This document shows, piece by piece, positions 35,771 to 45,598 of a stretch of 64,000 nt of DNA. Every line of letters begins with the position of its first letter. Within the stretch, counting starts at the first letter, position 1. A program made the translations under genes and the position numbers. The notes under the pieces are model-generated. The model made no database searches. It was not told where the DNA came from and saw only the letters and a list, made by a program, of their open reading frames with translations. This stretch comes from Deltaproteobacteria bacterium (GTDB lineage: Bacteria > Desulfobacterota > Syntrophorhabdia > Syntrophorhabdales > Syntrophorhabdaceae): the NCBI GenBank assembly GCA_022711595.1, contig JAKLET010000006.1, positions 1 to 64,000 on the forward strand, written 5' to 3'.

Positions 35771-35798
35771 ACGGTCGGATAAACTGGAGGTATCCTAC

Positions 35799-36476
35799 AT
35801 GATCACACTGACAATAAACGGACTTCGCGCGTCCGTGGAGAAAGGAACGACGATTCTTGAAGCTGCACGCTTTCTCGGTTTCCCCATTCCCACGCTCTGT
35901 CACCACGAAGGGCTAAGCCCTTACGGGGCATGCAGGCTTTGTGTTGTCGAGATAGGCGACGGCCCGGGGGCGAGACTCGTCTCATCCTGTACCTACCCGG
36001 CAGAGGAAGGATTAAAGGTCCGGACCGCTTCGGAGCGTGTTATAAAGGCCCGAAGGATGGTCATAGAACTTCTCCTGGCGTCGTGCCCGCAGTCCAAAGT
36101 GATTCAAGACATTGCATCGAGGCATAATGTGCGACAGCAGCGTTTTCGGCAGGAGTACGAGGACTGTATTCTTTGCGGGCTATGCGTGCGCATGTGTGAA
36201 GAACAGATGATGGCCAAGGCAATAGGGTTCCGCGGCCGCGGTAGTGGCAGAAGCATAGGTACTCCCTTCGATATACGTTCCGACGTATGCAGGTTATGCG
36301 GAGGGTGCATGCAGGTGTGTCCGGCCTGCCAGCTGAGATGTACGTATACTGAACCCGACAAGGCGGTTTGCGGAGGCTGCGCTAATCTGAGCCCGCCCTG
36401 TGTTGAGAAAGAACAATTCCATGACATGATGTGTTACATGTCGCCCTGCGTGGCATGTGAAATAAGGAAAGACTAG
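35799..36476 (+). CDS. NuoG/HoxU-like iron-sulfur subunit
   Basis: The ATG at 35799 has CTGGAGG upstream. The 225-aa protein has an N-terminal [2Fe-2S] ferredoxin fold (CHHEGLSPYGACRLC and SSCTYPAEEG). Then follows the His-Cys region (LLLASCPQSK), then two [4Fe-4S] sets (CILCGLCVRMCEEQ, CRLCGGCMQVCPACQLRC). A Cys-rich tail has CGGCANLSPPC and CVACEIRKD. It corresponds to the N-terminal part of NuoG without the molybdopterin domain, as in HoxU and in small subunits of bifurcating complexes. It links NuoF to the next subunit. Confidence 0.85.
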   Translation: MITLTINGLRASVEKGTTILEAARFLGFPIPTLCHHEGLSPYGACRLCVVEIGDGPGARLVSSCTYPAEEGLKVRTASERVIKARRMVIELLLASCPQSKVIQDIASRHNVRQQRFRQEYEDCILCGLCVRMCEEQMMAKAIGFRGRGSGRSIGTPFDIRSDVCRLCGGCMQVCPACQLRCTYTEPDKAVCGGCANLSPPCVEKEQFHDMMCYMSPCVACEIRKD

Positions 36477-36494
36477 GCGAAAGGAGAACCACAT

Positions 36495-38075
36495 ATGTCT
36501 TTTTCACGAGTGAACAGCTCAAGTGCAACCCTCACCAAGAACAGGACCGAGGATTCGATAACATCCGCTTCGGGTATGTGCGTGACATGTGTCGACGGTT
36601 GCATCGGTATGTGCGAGATAGGGAAGTCAGCGTACCGCGGCCATGAGGTAATATATCCACAACCCTTTGGCGTTATCACCACCGCGGCGGAAAAGAAATA
36701 TCCCGTTGACTATTCGCACTTCAACATAATGGGCACGGCAGCGGGCGCCCACGGCATCGAAATGGATAGCGACAAGGCCATTTTCCCGGCGGTTAATCTT
36801 GAAGTCCGTATAGGAAACGACGCAGGGCTGAAGTTTCGCTATCCCTGGATTATCTCGGGCATAGGTTCCACCAATATCGCCAAGAACAACTGGGAAGGAC
36901 TTGCAATAGGTTCCGCGCTGTCGGGGACGGGTCTCACCATCGGCGAGAATGTTGTGGGAATGGACCCCGGAGCCGTCTTCAAGGGCGGCAGGATCGTTGA
37001 CACGGTGGACTTGAAACGCCGGGTGAAACTGTACAAGGACTACCAGCATGGCGGTTATGGCGCAATAATCGTGCAGGCGAACGTCGAAGACGGCCGTTTG
37101 AAGGTGCAGGAATATGCCATCGAAAAGCTCGGCGTTGAATGTGTTGAGCTCAAGTGGGGCCAGGGCGCAAAGGATATCGGAGGCGAGGTCAAAATAAAAG
37201 ATCTGAAAAAAGCACAGATGCTCCATGAGCGTGGTTATATCGTACTGCCGGATCCGACCGATCACAACGTGATAAAAGCTTTCCAGATGGGGGCATTCAA
37301 GGAATTCGAGAGACATTCACGGGTGGGAATGGTAACGGAAGAATTATTCGCTGCGACAATAGATGGTCTCCGTAAGGCGGGTGCAAAATATATCTTCCTC
37401 AAGACAGGGGCCTACCGCCCTGCTGATCTTGCGCGGGCAATTTCATTCTCGTCGAAATACAAGCTGGACCTTCTGACCGTGGACGCCGCAGGTGGCGGTA
37501 CGGGAATGAGTCCGTGGCGGATGATGAATGAATGGGGCGTACCTCCTGTCGAACTTCATTCTCTCGTGTATCAGTACGCGAAGCGGCTCTCCGACAACAA
37601 CAGGCACCTGCCGGCAATTGCGATCAATGGCGGGTTTTCGTTCGAGGACCAGATATTCAAGGGTCTTGCTATGGGCGCACCGTTCGTAAAAATGGTGGGA
37701 ATGGCCCGAGCGCCGATAGCGGCGGCCATGGTGGGGAAGACGATAGGACTGTCTATCGCGGCGCAGCAGGTTCCTGTCTATATTGAGCGATTCGGCAACA
37801 CTAAGGACGAAATCTTTGTGACCGCCAGTTCTCTGCGCCAGGAGTTGGGCAGTGAAGTCTTCGACAAGCTGCCGACCGGTGCGCTCGGGCTATACACTTA
37901 CTATGAGCGATTGGCACAGGGACTCCGCCAACTCATGGCAGGGAGCAGGAAATTTGCTCTGGAATACCTCTCACGAAACGATCTTGCTGCATTGACGCGG
38001 GAGGCGGCGGAGATCAGCAATATCCAGTACATTATGGACATCGACAAATCCGAGGTTGACAACATCCTGTGCTGA
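36495..38075 (+). CDS. GltB-like FMN-binding glutamate synthase-family protein
   Basis: The ATG at 36495 has GAAAGGAGA upstream. The 526-aa protein matches stand-alone FMN-binding glutamate-synthase-like proteins. An N-terminal Cys-rich stretch (CVTCVDGCIGMCEIGKS) precedes the TIM-barrel FMN domain, with SALSGTGLTIGENVV, ELKWGQGAKDIGGEVK, VDAAGGGTGMSPW and AIAINGGFSFEDQIFKGLAM. No glutaminase domain or ammonia channel is seen, so it is probably not a true glutamate synthase. With the three upstream subunits it may form an NADH-linked FMN/Fe-S complex. It ends the cluster. Confidence 0.85.
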   Translation: MSFSRVNSSSATLTKNRTEDSITSASGMCVTCVDGCIGMCEIGKSAYRGHEVIYPQPFGVITTAAEKKYPVDYSHFNIMGTAAGAHGIEMDSDKAIFPAVNLEVRIGNDAGLKFRYPWIISGIGSTNIAKNNWEGLAIGSALSGTGLTIGENVVGMDPGAVFKGGRIVDTVDLKRRVKLYKDYQHGGYGAIIVQANVEDGRLKVQEYAIEKLGVECVELKWGQGAKDIGGEVKIKDLKKAQMLHERGYIVLPDPTDHNVIKAFQMGAFKEFERHSRVGMVTEELFAATIDGLRKAGAKYIFLKTGAYRPADLARAISFSSKYKLDLLTVDAAGGGTGMSPWRMMNEWGVPPVELHSLVYQYAKRLSDNNRHLPAIAINGGFSFEDQIFKGLAMGAPFVKMVGMARAPIAAAMVGKTIGLSIAAQQVPVYIERFGNTKDEIFVTASSLRQELGSEVFDKLPTGALGLYTYYERLAQGLRQLMAGSRKFALEYLSRNDLAALTREAAEISNIQYIMDIDKSEVDNILC

Positions 38076-38112
38076 AAGAGGAGCGTCCGGCTGTTCAAGC
38101 CAAGGAAAGAGC

Positions 38113-38153
38113 GTTGACACTTTCATTCCTTGAAAAGGAACGGGAGTGTCAAC
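38113..38153 (+). terminator. Hairpin after the redox cluster
   Basis: GTTGACACT pairs with AGTGTCAAC (38113-38121 with 38145-38153), and inner TTCCTT pairs with AAGGAA around a short loop. It lies 37 bases after the last stop. There is no T-run, so it may define or protect the mRNA 3' end. Elsewhere in 38076-38456 there is a second 8-bp hairpin (TTTTGCCC at 38268 with GGGCAAAA at 38281) and no intact gene. Confidence 0.5.
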
Positions 38154-38456
38154 CTTGCGTCAACGGCGCCGTGGTTTCCAGGATGACCTGGCACAACGCG
38201 ATGCAGCTCGATGATCCCGATCCCAAAATGAAACCCTAAGAGGTCAAGAAGTTCTGGAGCGATGTTCTTTTGCCCGTTAGGGGCAAAAACGGGGCTTTTC
38301 GGGTGCCTAATGAAGATACTTGCTTAAGGGTGTTACTTTGGGGGGTCACTCTTGCCATGTTGGGAGCAGCATTGAACAAGATGCTCGAACCCGCTGCGGC
38401 GTGTATGAACCTCTGACAAAGGGGTTAACCTTGTATAATAGCGAAAATCCCCGCTT

Positions 38457-38822
38457 CTAATTATTTTTGCTTTGCCGGGCGACACCAGGAAAGCATTCGA
38501 GGAGAATGCTGGTTACTTCGTCCCGGTCGTAGGCACATTCAAGTCGTACGGCATGGTCAAAAGGCGTCTCCCCACTGTTATCTCTTGCATTCGGGTCCGC
38601 GCCCCTTTCAAGTAATAACCGGACAACATTGACATGCCCGTGCGCACAGGCGGTATGAAGAGGAGTCCTGCCGTCTTCATTTTTCCCATTGATGTCTGCA
38701 CCTTCTTCAAGTCCTTCGTCAATGGCCCTGGTTGCCGCTTCTACATCGCCGTCTCTACCGGCATCGAACAGCCGATACGCGAGATTTTTTTGTGCTCGTT
38801 TTAATAGTTCTGTCTTGGTCAT
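38457..38822 (-). CDS. Small ankyrin-repeat protein
   Basis: This 121-aa protein has about two and a half repeats (EDGRTPLHTACAHGHVNVVR, LLLERGADPNARDNSGETPF). The N-terminus is helical. It lacks the LFREYAPE tail of the ankyrin proteins at 8641 and 14606, so it belongs to a different lineage. A cytoplasmic binding role is inferred. Confidence 0.8.
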   Translation of the reverse strand: MTKTELLKRAQKNLAYRLFDAGRDGDVEAATRAIDEGLEEGADINGKNEDGRTPLHTACAHGHVNVVRLLLERGADPNARDNSGETPFDHAVRLECAYDRDEVTSILLECFPGVARQSKNN

Positions 38823-38881
38823 TGTGATGTAATCTCTCCTTTATTACTGTGATCCAGCCGCGCAATTCTTCTCGCCTTCCG

Positions 38882-39124
38882 TCATCCCCGCCTCCCTGTG
38901 CCTCTAATTCCCAGCAGATCTTTAATTCCCTGCTGGATCCGGTTGCGTTCGGCCAGGGTTGCCTCACGAACTATCCGGTTAAACTCATTTTCAAGGATTT
39001 CGCCCAGGCGATTTCTGCCATTCTCCGCCACATCTTTCAAAGAAAGTTGCACGAGATATTCTTCCTCCAATACGATCTTTAGCGTTGGGCCTCTGTTTTC
39101 GTCGATGATTATCTCAAACGGCAT
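38882..39124 (-). CDS. Small hypothetical protein
   Basis: This 80-aa protein starts MPFEIIIDENRGPTLKIVLE, then has a helical middle (KDVAENGRNRLGEILENEFN) and a basic end. GAAGGAGG precedes the start. No family was recognised. It is next to, and in the same direction as, the FemAB-like gene. Confidence 0.55.
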   Translation of the reverse strand: MPFEIIIDENRGPTLKIVLEEEYLVQLSLKDVAENGRNRLGEILENEFNRIVREATLAERNRIQQGIKDLLGIRGTGRRG

Positions 39125-39149
39125 AATTGACCTCCTTCGTCATGTTCTC

Positions 39150-40241
39150 TTAAACCTTCCCCAGCATCTCCGCATTGCGGAATACCAGATACTCTTCCTT
39201 AATAAGGGGATAATCCCATGTTCCACCCCTATGAACAATCCTTCCGCCAAACCCCGTCTTAAACCGATACATGCCGAAGAACGGGTGTTCGAGGTTTGAT
39301 AATGGCGCAACCGCCCCCATGTCATAGGTCAGGCAGCCTTTCGCCCGGGCAAGACGGATACCCGCCCATTGTACCGCATAGGGTGCCATCATATTCCGGT
39401 TCTTATTTGACGACGCGCCGAACAGGTACGTCGCCGTCCTCCCCGAGATCGTGATGATCGCACCTGCAAGGGCCTCCTTGTTGTGTTTTGCCAGCAGAAA
39501 ATGGACCTCCGATGAATCCGGGGTCGAAGCAACAGCCGAGTACAGCGCAGAGAAGTAGTAATAGCTGCAGGCGTTGAACTTATTGCGTTCCGAGGTTTGG
39601 CGGTACAGGTCATAGAAAGCAGGCAGTTCATTAATGCCGGAATGCACCACCTCCACACCCTTTCTTCTGGCGAGGCGTATATTGTAGCGGGTCTTTGGCT
39701 TCATACCCGCAAGGAGCTTTTCCTCGGACTGTGCAAGGTCAATTATCAAAGCGTCAGCAACGGTCATGTCAACAGCAGCCTTGCGAAGATTCCACGACCG
39801 TGTGCCAAAATTCATGCGGACCTCCTGAAGCCTTGGCTCAGGCCGAATCGAACCGTCCGGATAGATTTGCTGTTCCGTTCCTTTACTGGCATATTGCGAC
39901 GGCCAGGGGAGATCGTACCGAATGAACGCCAGATCCTTCCCTATATGCTTCATGAGCGCTTCAGACAGGTCCTCCAGGAAAGGGCCGTATTCTTCAGGAT
40001 GGGGACCGTTTTCTGGCCCCTGCTGAACGTATGCCGCGTTTATCCCTTTGCCCAGATGGCGCATGAGGATGAGAATGTCGCCTTCTGCCCCCGGGGATTT
40101 AAAATCAAATGCGTGCGTCTTCCAGCCAAGTTGTAATTTTACTTCGCTCCAGAAAGAAGTCTGGAATAAGATATCGGTCGGGTAGAGTGACCATGCGTCC
40201 TTTGGCTCGAGATTTGTGCTGTTTGTACAATTGACTTCCAT
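39150..40241 (-). CDS. FemAB-family aminoacyl/peptidoglycan transferase-like protein
   Basis: The start is taken at the ATG at 40241 (MEVNCTNST...), with AGGAGG about 11 bases upstream; the longer frame lacks support. The 363-aa protein matches the FemX/FemAB fold of twin GNAT-like domains. LFQTSFWSEVKLQLGWK is the usual N-terminal motif and LLAGMKPKTRYNIRLARRKG is the second-domain signature. HPFFGMYRFKTGFGG and GTWDYPLIKEEY lie at the C-terminus. Relatives add amino acids to peptidoglycan stems or modify surface polymers using aminoacyl-tRNA. Its substrate here is not predictable. Confidence 0.85.
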   Translation of the reverse strand: MEVNCTNSTNLEPKDAWSLYPTDILFQTSFWSEVKLQLGWKTHAFDFKSPGAEGDILILMRHLGKGINAAYVQQGPENGPHPEEYGPFLEDLSEALMKHIGKDLAFIRYDLPWPSQYASKGTEQQIYPDGSIRPEPRLQEVRMNFGTRSWNLRKAAVDMTVADALIIDLAQSEEKLLAGMKPKTRYNIRLARRKGVEVVHSGINELPAFYDLYRQTSERNKFNACSYYYFSALYSAVASTPDSSEVHFLLAKHNKEALAGAIITISGRTATYLFGASSNKNRNMMAPYAVQWAGIRLARAKGCLTYDMGAVAPLSNLEHPFFGMYRFKTGFGGRIVHRGGTWDYPLIKEEYLVFRNAEMLGKV

Positions 40242-40468
40242 TTTCCAGGCAACCTCCTGTTCTATACATGGAACCGGGAAGAAAGCTGAGTCCTTCCTTC
40301 CCGGCAAATGGGCCGCATTGCTGTCTTTCCGAACGGATAAAACGACCACGGCCCACCTTACCATATGCAAACCCGGGGCCAATCAATAGTGGCATCCTTC
40401 TTGCTTGGCAAGAATGGCGGGCAGGTATTTATGTTATAATAGATCCGACTATCACCTGAGGTCATACC

Positions 40469-41449
40469 ATGGTCCGCAATGGGTTCAAACTAAAACTTAC
40501 TCCGATAGCCTTGATAGCGGGCGTGGCGCCAATTATCCTGTTTCCGCTCGCGATATACGTCATTGATTCTGCCCCTATGCGGTTATTCGTCGCAATCATC
40601 TTCCTGCTTTTGGCGGCTTCTGGCAGTTACATCATAGCGCGCAGGATAATCGCGCTCCTCCGTAGGTCCTATGACCGGGAGAAGGAACTCGAAATGCAGA
40701 TAATCCAGAAAGATAAGCTGGCGGCCATCGGGCTCCTGACGGCCGGCATCGCACATGAACTGAATACGCCTCTTGCCAGCGCGCTTCTCAATACGCAGAT
40801 GCTGAAGGAAGACACAAAAACGGAATGGCCTGATCAAACACCGGTCCTCAATTCCATCGAGGAAGAGATAAAGAGGGCGGGATCGGTCGTCCGAAACCTT
40901 CTCGATTTCTCACGCCAGACGCAGGCACAGTCCGCTGTGACGGATGTCAACTCCGTGTTGACCAAGCTTCTGGACATATCCGCCAAGCTTTGTTCGGAGA
41001 AAGGTATTTTAGTCCGGCGCGATCTTCATCCCGGCATTCCGCTTGCGAGAGGTAATGCAAGCATATTGCACCAGGTATTTATGAATATTGTCTCGAACGC
41101 CATCGAAGCTATGGATAACGGGGGTACCCTGAGCGTATTCTCCAGGTTCTTGCCGGAGGACCATAAGGTCGTGGTCGACATTCAGGACACAGGCTCGGGT
41201 ATATCACGGGAACACATAGATGGTGTTTTTGATCCCTTCTTTACAACCAAGGCCTCGGAAGATGGCACGGGGCTGGGACTCGCCATAAGTTATTCAATGG
41301 TAAGGAAGATGGGCGGCGACATAAAAGTGGTAAGCTCCTGTGACGAAAGGGAGAATTTCCCCGACACAAAGGGTACGATCTTCAGCATTGAACTTCCGGC
41401 CCTCGAAGAAAACAATCCACATAGTCAAAAGGCAGGTGACCAAGATTGA
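40469..41449 (+). CDS. Membrane histidine kinase
   Basis: This 326-aa protein has two hydrophobic helices near the N-terminus (IALIAGVAPIILFPLAIYVI and LFVAIIFLLLAASGSYIIA) with almost no periplasmic loop. A linker and HisKA (His in LLTAGIAHELNTPLASALL, about residue 95) follow. HATPase_c has IVSNAIEAMDNGG, DTGSGI, FDPFFTTKA and GTGLGLAISYS. With no external sensor it probably senses membrane or cytoplasmic signals. It overlaps the next gene by ATTGA and the two form a two-component pair. Confidence 0.9.
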   Translation: MVRNGFKLKLTPIALIAGVAPIILFPLAIYVIDSAPMRLFVAIIFLLLAASGSYIIARRIIALLRRSYDREKELEMQIIQKDKLAAIGLLTAGIAHELNTPLASALLNTQMLKEDTKTEWPDQTPVLNSIEEEIKRAGSVVRNLLDFSRQTQAQSAVTDVNSVLTKLLDISAKLCSEKGILVRRDLHPGIPLARGNASILHQVFMNIVSNAIEAMDNGGTLSVFSRFLPEDHKVVVDIQDTGSGISREHIDGVFDPFFTTKASEDGTGLGLAISYSMVRKMGGDIKVVSSCDERENFPDTKGTIFSIELPALEENNPHSQKAGDQD

Positions 41450-42801
41450 ACCCGGCAAGCGTTCTTATCGTTGAAGACGACACGAAGCTCAGGAATGCCT
41501 TAAAGGAGATCATGACCCGCGAAGGGTACGCGGTCGACGCAACCGAATCGGGTGATATAGCCGTGTCGATGATAAAGGACACGGTGTACGACCTCGTTAT
41601 AACCGATCTCAAGCTTCCAGGAATAGACGGCATGGATGTTCTGCGCTCGGTCCAGAAGCTGGCGCGGGATACGAGCGTCATCATCATTACCGCTTATGCG
41701 ACCGTCGATACGGCCGTAGAGGCAATGAAAGAGGGCGCCGAGGACTACATAGCAAAGCCCTTCAACCTTGACGAGATACGGCTCATCGTGCGGAAGGTCC
41801 TCGACAAGAAGGCCCTTGTCGATGACAACCGTTTTTTAAGGAACCAGCTGAAGAAAAAATACAGCTTCGGCAATCTGGTGGGAAACAGCGAAGCCATGGT
41901 CGAGGTCTATAAAACCATAGAAAAGATCAAAGACTCCAGGGCAACCGTGCTTATCCTGGGCGAGACGGGAACGGGAAAAGAACTCGTTGCGCGGGCAATT
42001 CACTTCAACAGCATCAGGTCCGAGAAGCCTTTCCTGCCCGTCAATTGTGCGGCGCTGGCGGAGACACTCCTGGAAAGCGAACTTTTTGGCTATGTGAAGG
42101 GCGCTTTCACGGGAGCGACGAGGGACAAGCAGGGCGTCTTTGAAGTGGCCCACGGCGGCACGGTATTCCTTGATGAGATAGGCGATATCAGCCCCCGTCT
42201 ACAGCAGATCCTCCTAAGGGTGCTCGAGAACGGAGAGATTCAGCCTGTTGGTTCCACACAACGTAAGAAGGTCGACGTCCGCGTCGTCGCGGCCACAAAC
42301 AGGAACCTGGGAGAGATGATGAAGGCAGGCGCCTTCAGGGCAGACTTGTACTATCGCCTTAACGTCATTACCCTGGATCTGCCCTCTTTAAGGGAGAAAA
42401 AAGAGGACATAGCCACGCTGGCCGGCCATTTTCTTAAGAAATATGCCGAAGAGAACCAGAGACCAATCCATGGCATATCTCGAGAAGCCCTCAATTTGTT
42501 CGATTGTTATGAATGGCCCGGTAATGTCAGAGAGCTTGAGAATGTTATAGAACGGGCAACACTCCTCGAGACATCAAAAGAAATAACCGCAGAAAGCCTG
42601 CCCGAGAGTATACGTACCGCCCGAGAGCGGCCGTTCAACAATCCGGATGAAGACCTGCAAACGCTTGAAGAAGTGGGCAGGACATATATACAGACTGTTC
42701 TCGAAAAAACAGGCGGCAATAAGGCACGGGCATCCGAGATACTCGGGATCAACCGCACCTCCCTCTGGCGCATGATACACAGGCTCAAGATCGCGCAATA
42801 G
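41446..42801 (+). CDS. Sigma-54-dependent response regulator (NtrC type), probable regulon master
   Basis: The 451-aa protein starts with a TTG at 41446 overlapping the kinase stop. It has a receiver domain (phospho-Asp in LVITDLKLPG), an AAA+ domain (GETGTGKE, GAFTGA, GTVFLDEIGD) and a Fis-type helix-turn-helix (GNKARASEILGINRTSLWRM). The tandem activator sites at 42810 begin 9 bases after its stop, and three more sets occur elsewhere in the window. It is the best candidate for the protein that binds them; this is inferred from position. Confidence 0.9.
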   Translation: MNPASVLIVEDDTKLRNALKEIMTREGYAVDATESGDIAVSMIKDTVYDLVITDLKLPGIDGMDVLRSVQKLARDTSVIIITAYATVDTAVEAMKEGAEDYIAKPFNLDEIRLIVRKVLDKKALVDDNRFLRNQLKKKYSFGNLVGNSEAMVEVYKTIEKIKDSRATVLILGETGTGKELVARAIHFNSIRSEKPFLPVNCAALAETLLESELFGYVKGAFTGATRDKQGVFEVAHGGTVFLDEIGDISPRLQQILLRVLENGEIQPVGSTQRKKVDVRVVAATNRNLGEMMKAGAFRADLYYRLNVITLDLPSLREKKEDIATLAGHFLKKYAEENQRPIHGISREALNLFDCYEWPGNVRELENVIERATLLETSKEITAESLPESIRTARERPFNNPDEDLQTLEEVGRTYIQTVLEKTGGNKARASEILGINRTSLWRMIHRLKIAQ

Positions 42802-42809
42802 AACTCAGG

Positions 42810-42844
42810 GTTGCAAAATGCAACCGTGTGTCGAATAATGCAAC
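42810..42844 (+). promoter_or_regulatory. Tandem upstream activator sites (copy 2)
   Basis: GTTGCAAAATGCAAC (42810-42824) is a perfect palindrome. GTCGAATAATGCAAC (42830-42844) follows after 5 bp. They lie 52 bp before the promoter at 42897. Confidence 0.8.
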
Positions 42845-42896
42845 AGTAATTGTCTCAACCCAACCTCATCTACCGGAAAATCGATCCAACTCATAG

Positions 42897-42912
42897 TGGC
42901 ATGCGCTTTGCT
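42897..42912 (+). promoter_or_regulatory. Sigma-54 promoter
   Basis: TGGCATGCGCTTTGCT matches the -24/-12 consensus with one change. It would drive the gene at 43020 and perhaps the genes after it. Confidence 0.8.
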
Positions 42913-43019
42913 GTTGTATATCTGAACTTCCGGAAGTGCCCGAGCCTCAGATGTCTTTAGTTCATGCCTTACCCACCGGGCAACCCCGGGGGTTCAAAGA
43001 AAAGCAAGAAGGAGGATAT

Positions 43020-43472
43020 ATGAGAACACGCCTTCCGAACACTGTTCATGATTGGGAGAAGATGCTGAAGCGGGTCTACGAGACACAGGGCGCTTCCGGT
43101 TTTGCAAAATATCAGTACAGCATATCGAGTATCCTCCATCTGAAGAAAGACAGCGCATCCATAGGGACGATACTCGAATACTGCAAGGAAATCCCGAACC
43201 CCAGGGATGTCCTTATCGACGCGATCTCCGGGATCATGCTGAACGCGGGCATGGAAACCGCGAGCAGAGTTACCGCGGCAACCACGTTGCAGGCCCTTAT
43301 ACCGAGAATGCGGAACTATCCCCGATTGAAAGCGGCAACGATCATCCTGGCCATGCGGCAAGTCCTGGAATCTACCGGGGAGAAAGCTCTTCAGGAGGCA
43401 TTCAATGACACCATCGAGGCTGCGAACCGCAGGATACAGGGGTGTCCCGCAGCATACACCATAAGGATCTGA
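43020..43472 (+). CDS. Helical hypothetical protein, sigma-54 controlled
   Basis: The ATG at 43020 has AAGGAGG upstream; a longer frame from 42936 starts within the leader. The 150-aa protein is all-helical ([20 protein letters not shown], then [20 protein letters not shown]). No family was recognised. It directly follows the tandem activator sites and sigma-54 promoter, so it is a first-line target of the regulator encoded next door. Confidence 0.65.
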   Translation: MRTRLPNTVHDWEKMLKRVYETQGASGFAKYQYSISSILHLKKDSASIGTILEYCKEIPNPRDVLIDAISGIMLNAGMETASRVTAATTLQALIPRMRNYPRLKAATIILAMRQVLESTGEKALQEAFNDTIEAANRRIQGCPAAYTIRI

Positions 43473-43581
43473 AGGTTTACTGGATCAAACAATGAACAAT
43501 ACGGCGTTCCGAATACCAGGACAGGGATTTGCTGTATTCAGATTCGATTTCCCTCAACATCTAATTACGCTGGAGCTGACC

Positions 43582-45503
43582 ATGACGAACACCACACCTG
43601 TCGCTATTACCGGAGAAGATCAACACACATACCGATCTATCTTTGAAAACGCCGTTGAAGGCATGTTCCGTACGACCCCGGAAGGGAGGCTGATAAACGT
43701 CAACCCGGCATATGCAAGGATGTTCGGATATTGCTCCCCGGAAGAGATAATAAAAATTTGAACGTCCGGACACATACCTATGCGAACCCTGATGACCGCG
43801 ATACATTCCGGAAGATCATTGAACATTCAGGCTTTGTTCATGCCTTCGAGTTCCCTGCCTTGAAAAAGAACGGGGCCCGTGTGTGGGTATCCCTTAACGC
43901 CAGTGCCATAAAGGACGCAGAGAGCAGGATCCTCTATTACGAAGGGACCATAGAAGACATCACATCCTTGAAAGAAACAGAGGAGGCGTTGCGCAGAAGC
44001 GAAGAAGACTACCGCAACGTCCACGACAATGCCATGATGGGAATCTTCCGGAGCACGCCGGAGGGCAGGTACTTGCGGATCAATCCTGCACTGGCCGAGA
44101 TACACGGTTTTTCGTCGCCGGAAGAGATGATAACGACCATAACCAATATCGGCGGCCAGCTGTACGTTGACCCGGTAGACCGCAGGCGATACATAGAACT
44201 TCTCAATAAGGATGACATGATCCGCGGCTTTGAGGCGCAACTTTACCGGAAGGACAAGAGCAAGGTATGGATCCGGATGAATGTTCGCGCTATCCGGGAA
44301 GCCGACGGTTCCATCGCCTGTTATGAAGGCATGGTAGAAGATGTGACCGAAAAAAAACGCATCGAATCACAGCTGCGTCAGGCTCAGAAGATGGAGTCTA
44401 TCGGAACTCTGGCGGGAGGCATAGCGCATGATTTCAACAACCTGTTGACGAGCCTCATGGGCTTTGCCTCCCTCATCGAGCTCAAGATGAAAAAGACCGA
44501 TCCTCTCTACCCACATGTGCAACATATCCTCCTTGCGGCCCGGAAGGGCGCGGACCTGACGAAGACTATCCTCGCCTTCAGCCGCCAGCAGTCCATTGCC
44601 CGTGTGCCAATGGATATGAACCAGACAATAAGATCAGCCCTCAAGCTCTTCAAGATGCTGATTACTGAGGATATCGAGCTCTCCATCTCATTGACCGATG
44701 AGAACACCAGGGTCATGGCTGATAAATCACAGGTTGACCAGATACTCTTCAACCTCGTCGCGAACGCAAGGGACGCCATGCCCAGGGGCGGGACGCTCAC
44801 AATAGAGACGGACACCCTGGATATGGATGACTCGTTCATCAGGGCACATGGGTTTGGGGCGAGAGGAAGACACATTGTCATAAAGATCTCCGATACCGGC
44901 ACAGGCTTCGACGACGAAATCAAAAACAACGTCTTTGACCCCTTCTTTACTACAAAGGATGCCGGCAAGGGCACGGGGCTCGGCCTGGCGATCGCGTACA
45001 GCATCGTAAAACAGCATGCAGGACACATATCGGTGGATAGCGAGCCAGGTCACGGCACCGTTTTCAGCATCTATCTTCCCGGTATATTGGAGGAAGGCAG
45101 AGATATGCACGACGAACCGGTTGCCGACGTTACAGGGAGCGAGACAATCCTTGTGGCGGAGGACGATGAAGGCGTGCGCGGCTTCGTGGATAACGTTCTG
45201 AAGATGCACGGATATAAGGTAATAACTGCGTATGATGGCCAGGATGCGGTAGAGAAATTCAGGCAATTCCATCCTGTAGATCTCATCATTCTTGATACGG
45301 TCATGCCCCGGAAGAACGGCTGGCAAGCGTACGAAGAGATAAATAATATTCGCCCAAATGTAAGGGTCCTGTTTACGAGCGGGTACACGAAGGACATCTT
45401 GCTAAGCAAGGGTCTTGAAGGGAAAGAATTCGAATTCATTCCCAAGCCATTGGCCCTGCAGGACATGCTTGAGAAGATACGTAAGGTGCTCGATGCCTCG
45501 TAA
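43582..45503 (+). pseudogene. Hybrid PAS histidine kinase with frameshift in the first PAS domain
   Basis: The first frame starts at ATG 43582 (or 43492) and gives the beginning of a PAS domain ([20 protein letters not shown], then [10 protein letters not shown]). It stops at 43761. After the run of A bases at 43751-43756 the next frame completes that PAS domain (THTYANPDDRDTFRKI). The protein continues with a second PAS domain, HisKA (LAGGIAHDFNNLLTSLMGFA), HATPase_c (GTGLGLAIAYS) and a C-terminal receiver (VDLIILDTVMPRKNGW) to 45503. One base change separates the parts. The downstream ORF from 43731 could still be made if it has its own start, lacking part of the first PAS domain. Confidence 0.75.
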
Positions 45504-45598
45504 TTTTATCAATATCCCCATTTTATCGCGGGGTTCGTGGCATAAAAATGGCATGAACCTGATATTCCCATAATCCTGCAGCATAAGGAGATAACCCG

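Noticed and set aside
38180-38210. TGGCAC...ATGCA after the redox cluster as a sigma-54 promoter
   Set aside because: Spacing is one base too long and no gene follows in that direction.
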